NCBI GenBank assembly: GCA_003663055.1
Contig: QMZF01000105.1
Location: 1-5,184, forward strand
Reading direction: 5' to 3'
Source of the DNA: Archaeoglobales archaeon
Lineage (GTDB): Archaea; Halobacteriota; Archaeoglobi; Archaeoglobales; Archaeoglobaceae
Length of the DNA: 5,184 nucleotides
Shown here in pieces: positions 4,659 through 5,184 of this stretch (positions are counted from its first letter, which is position 1; each line of letters starts with the position of its first letter). The notes under the pieces are model-generated. The model worked only from the letters and a program-made list of their open reading frames with translations, searched no databases and had not been told where the DNA came from. The position numbers and the translations under genes were made by a program.

Positions 4659-5184
4659 CTACTTTACACCACATTTAAAGTAAGGCTCTCTCAGCATTAC
4701 TGCCCTCTTTATTGCATTTATCAGCTCCTCACCATCCAAGTTTCTTACATCAACGAGATTGTCGTTTCTCAGCAAACAGGGCTTTATCTTTCCGTCAGAG
4801 GTTACTCTTATGCGGTTGCAGTGCAGGCAGAACTCGGAGTTGTCAAGCGGTTTAACGAACTCTATAGCAGCATTGTCCAGAACGTACTGCCTCCTTCGAT
4901 GCATGCTCCTAATAAGTACAGCCCTCGCTTTGCCAGCGTATTTCTTCTCTATCGGCGAAATATCGCAGTAGTACCTTTCGAGCTCTGGGGTTTTTAGCAG
5001 CTCGATAACCTGAAGGATTACCTTTATGCCATCTCTGTTAAAGCTCGACGCAAAGTCGAGCAGCTCGTCAACTTCTTCTTCGTTCACACCCTTCATCACA
5101 ACCATATTAAGCTTTACTGGCGTTAGTTCAGCGTTCACAGCCGCGTGTATCCCGTCTATCACCTTCCCAAGCTTGCGCCTGACG
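4659..5184 (-). CDS. moaA: GTP 3',8-cyclase MoaA, C-terminal half (N-terminus beyond the window)
   Basis: MoaA is a radical-SAM enzyme that rearranges GTP to 3',8-cyclo-GTP, the first step of molybdopterin (molybdenum/tungsten cofactor) biosynthesis. The window holds about 174 C-terminal residues; the frame stays open through the right edge, so the GTG at 5160-5162 is internal and not a start. LTPVKLNMVVMKGVN is the late radical-SAM barrel. The decisive feature is the second 4Fe-4S ligand set, C-x2-C-x13-C, in FCLHCNRIRVTSDGKIKPCL, with the CNRIR arginines that contact GTP in characterised MoaA. The N-terminal CxxxCxxC of the first cluster must lie to the right. The protein ends REPYFKCGVK with no terminal Gly-Gly, which in E. 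coli and human MoaA is needed for catalysis. The stop is TAG (4659-4661). No other cofactor gene is in view. The identification is firm despite truncation by the window. Confidence 0.9.
   Translation of the reverse strand, partial: VRRKLGKVIDGIHAAVNAELTPVKLNMVVMKGVNEEEVDELLDFASSFNRDGIKVILQVIELLKTPELERYYCDISPIEKKYAGKARAVLIRSMHRRRQYVLDNAAIEFVKPLDNSEFCLHCNRIRVTSDGKIKPCLLRNDNLVDVRNLDGEELINAIKRAVMLREPYFKCGVK

Noticed and set aside
4641..4997. Plus-strand ORFs of 118 and 70 codons over moaA
   Set aside because: They are shadows of the moaA reading frame, whose iron-sulfur motif proves the coding strand.

Overview
The window looks like a piece of a thermophilic euryarchaeal chromosome, most likely Archaeoglobales-like. 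The evidence is an archaeal AK6/Fap7-type kinase, an archaeal-style HisC and MoaA, a stand-alone LigD-type ATP-dependent ligase, TATA boxes about 25-28 bases before starts, and AGGTGA-type ribosome binding sites. The lineage is inferred from protein style only; no rRNA is present to confirm it.

Layout from left to right. Bases 1-219 (minus) hold a frameshifted remnant of a small membrane protein that runs off the left edge. Bases 332-1306 (plus) encode an intact DNA ligase of the LigD ligase-domain type. Facing it across a 33-base gap is a compact minus-strand operon reading leftwards from a TATA box at 3160-3167: a 56-residue protein (2966-3136) that standard ORF calling easily misses, hisC (1867-2937), and an AK6-type adenylate kinase/ATPase gene (1340-1876) that overlaps hisC by 10 bases. 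Bases 3222-4376 are a graveyard on the minus strand: a broken VapB-VapC toxin-antitoxin pair (AbrB-type antitoxin, PIN-domain toxin, both frameshifted, the toxin with most of its middle deleted), and upstream of it a broken lipoprotein/membrane-protein gene read in four successive frames. Bases 4377-4658 are AT-rich and hold two short inverted repeats but no convincing gene. From 4659 to the right edge (minus) lies the C-terminal half of moaA.

The intact genes serve unrelated housekeeping roles: DNA end joining or nick sealing, histidine biosynthesis, nucleotide/ribosome-biogenesis chemistry and molybdopterin biosynthesis. The most notable points are the uncalled 56-residue gene that leads the hisC operon, a Gly-to-Ser change at the start of the AK6 P-loop, and the sharply bounded block of decayed accessory genes between two intact loci. 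I see no clear evidence of an undescribed functional system. The toxin-antitoxin and lipoprotein block is best read as relics, unless its frameshifts are sequencing errors.
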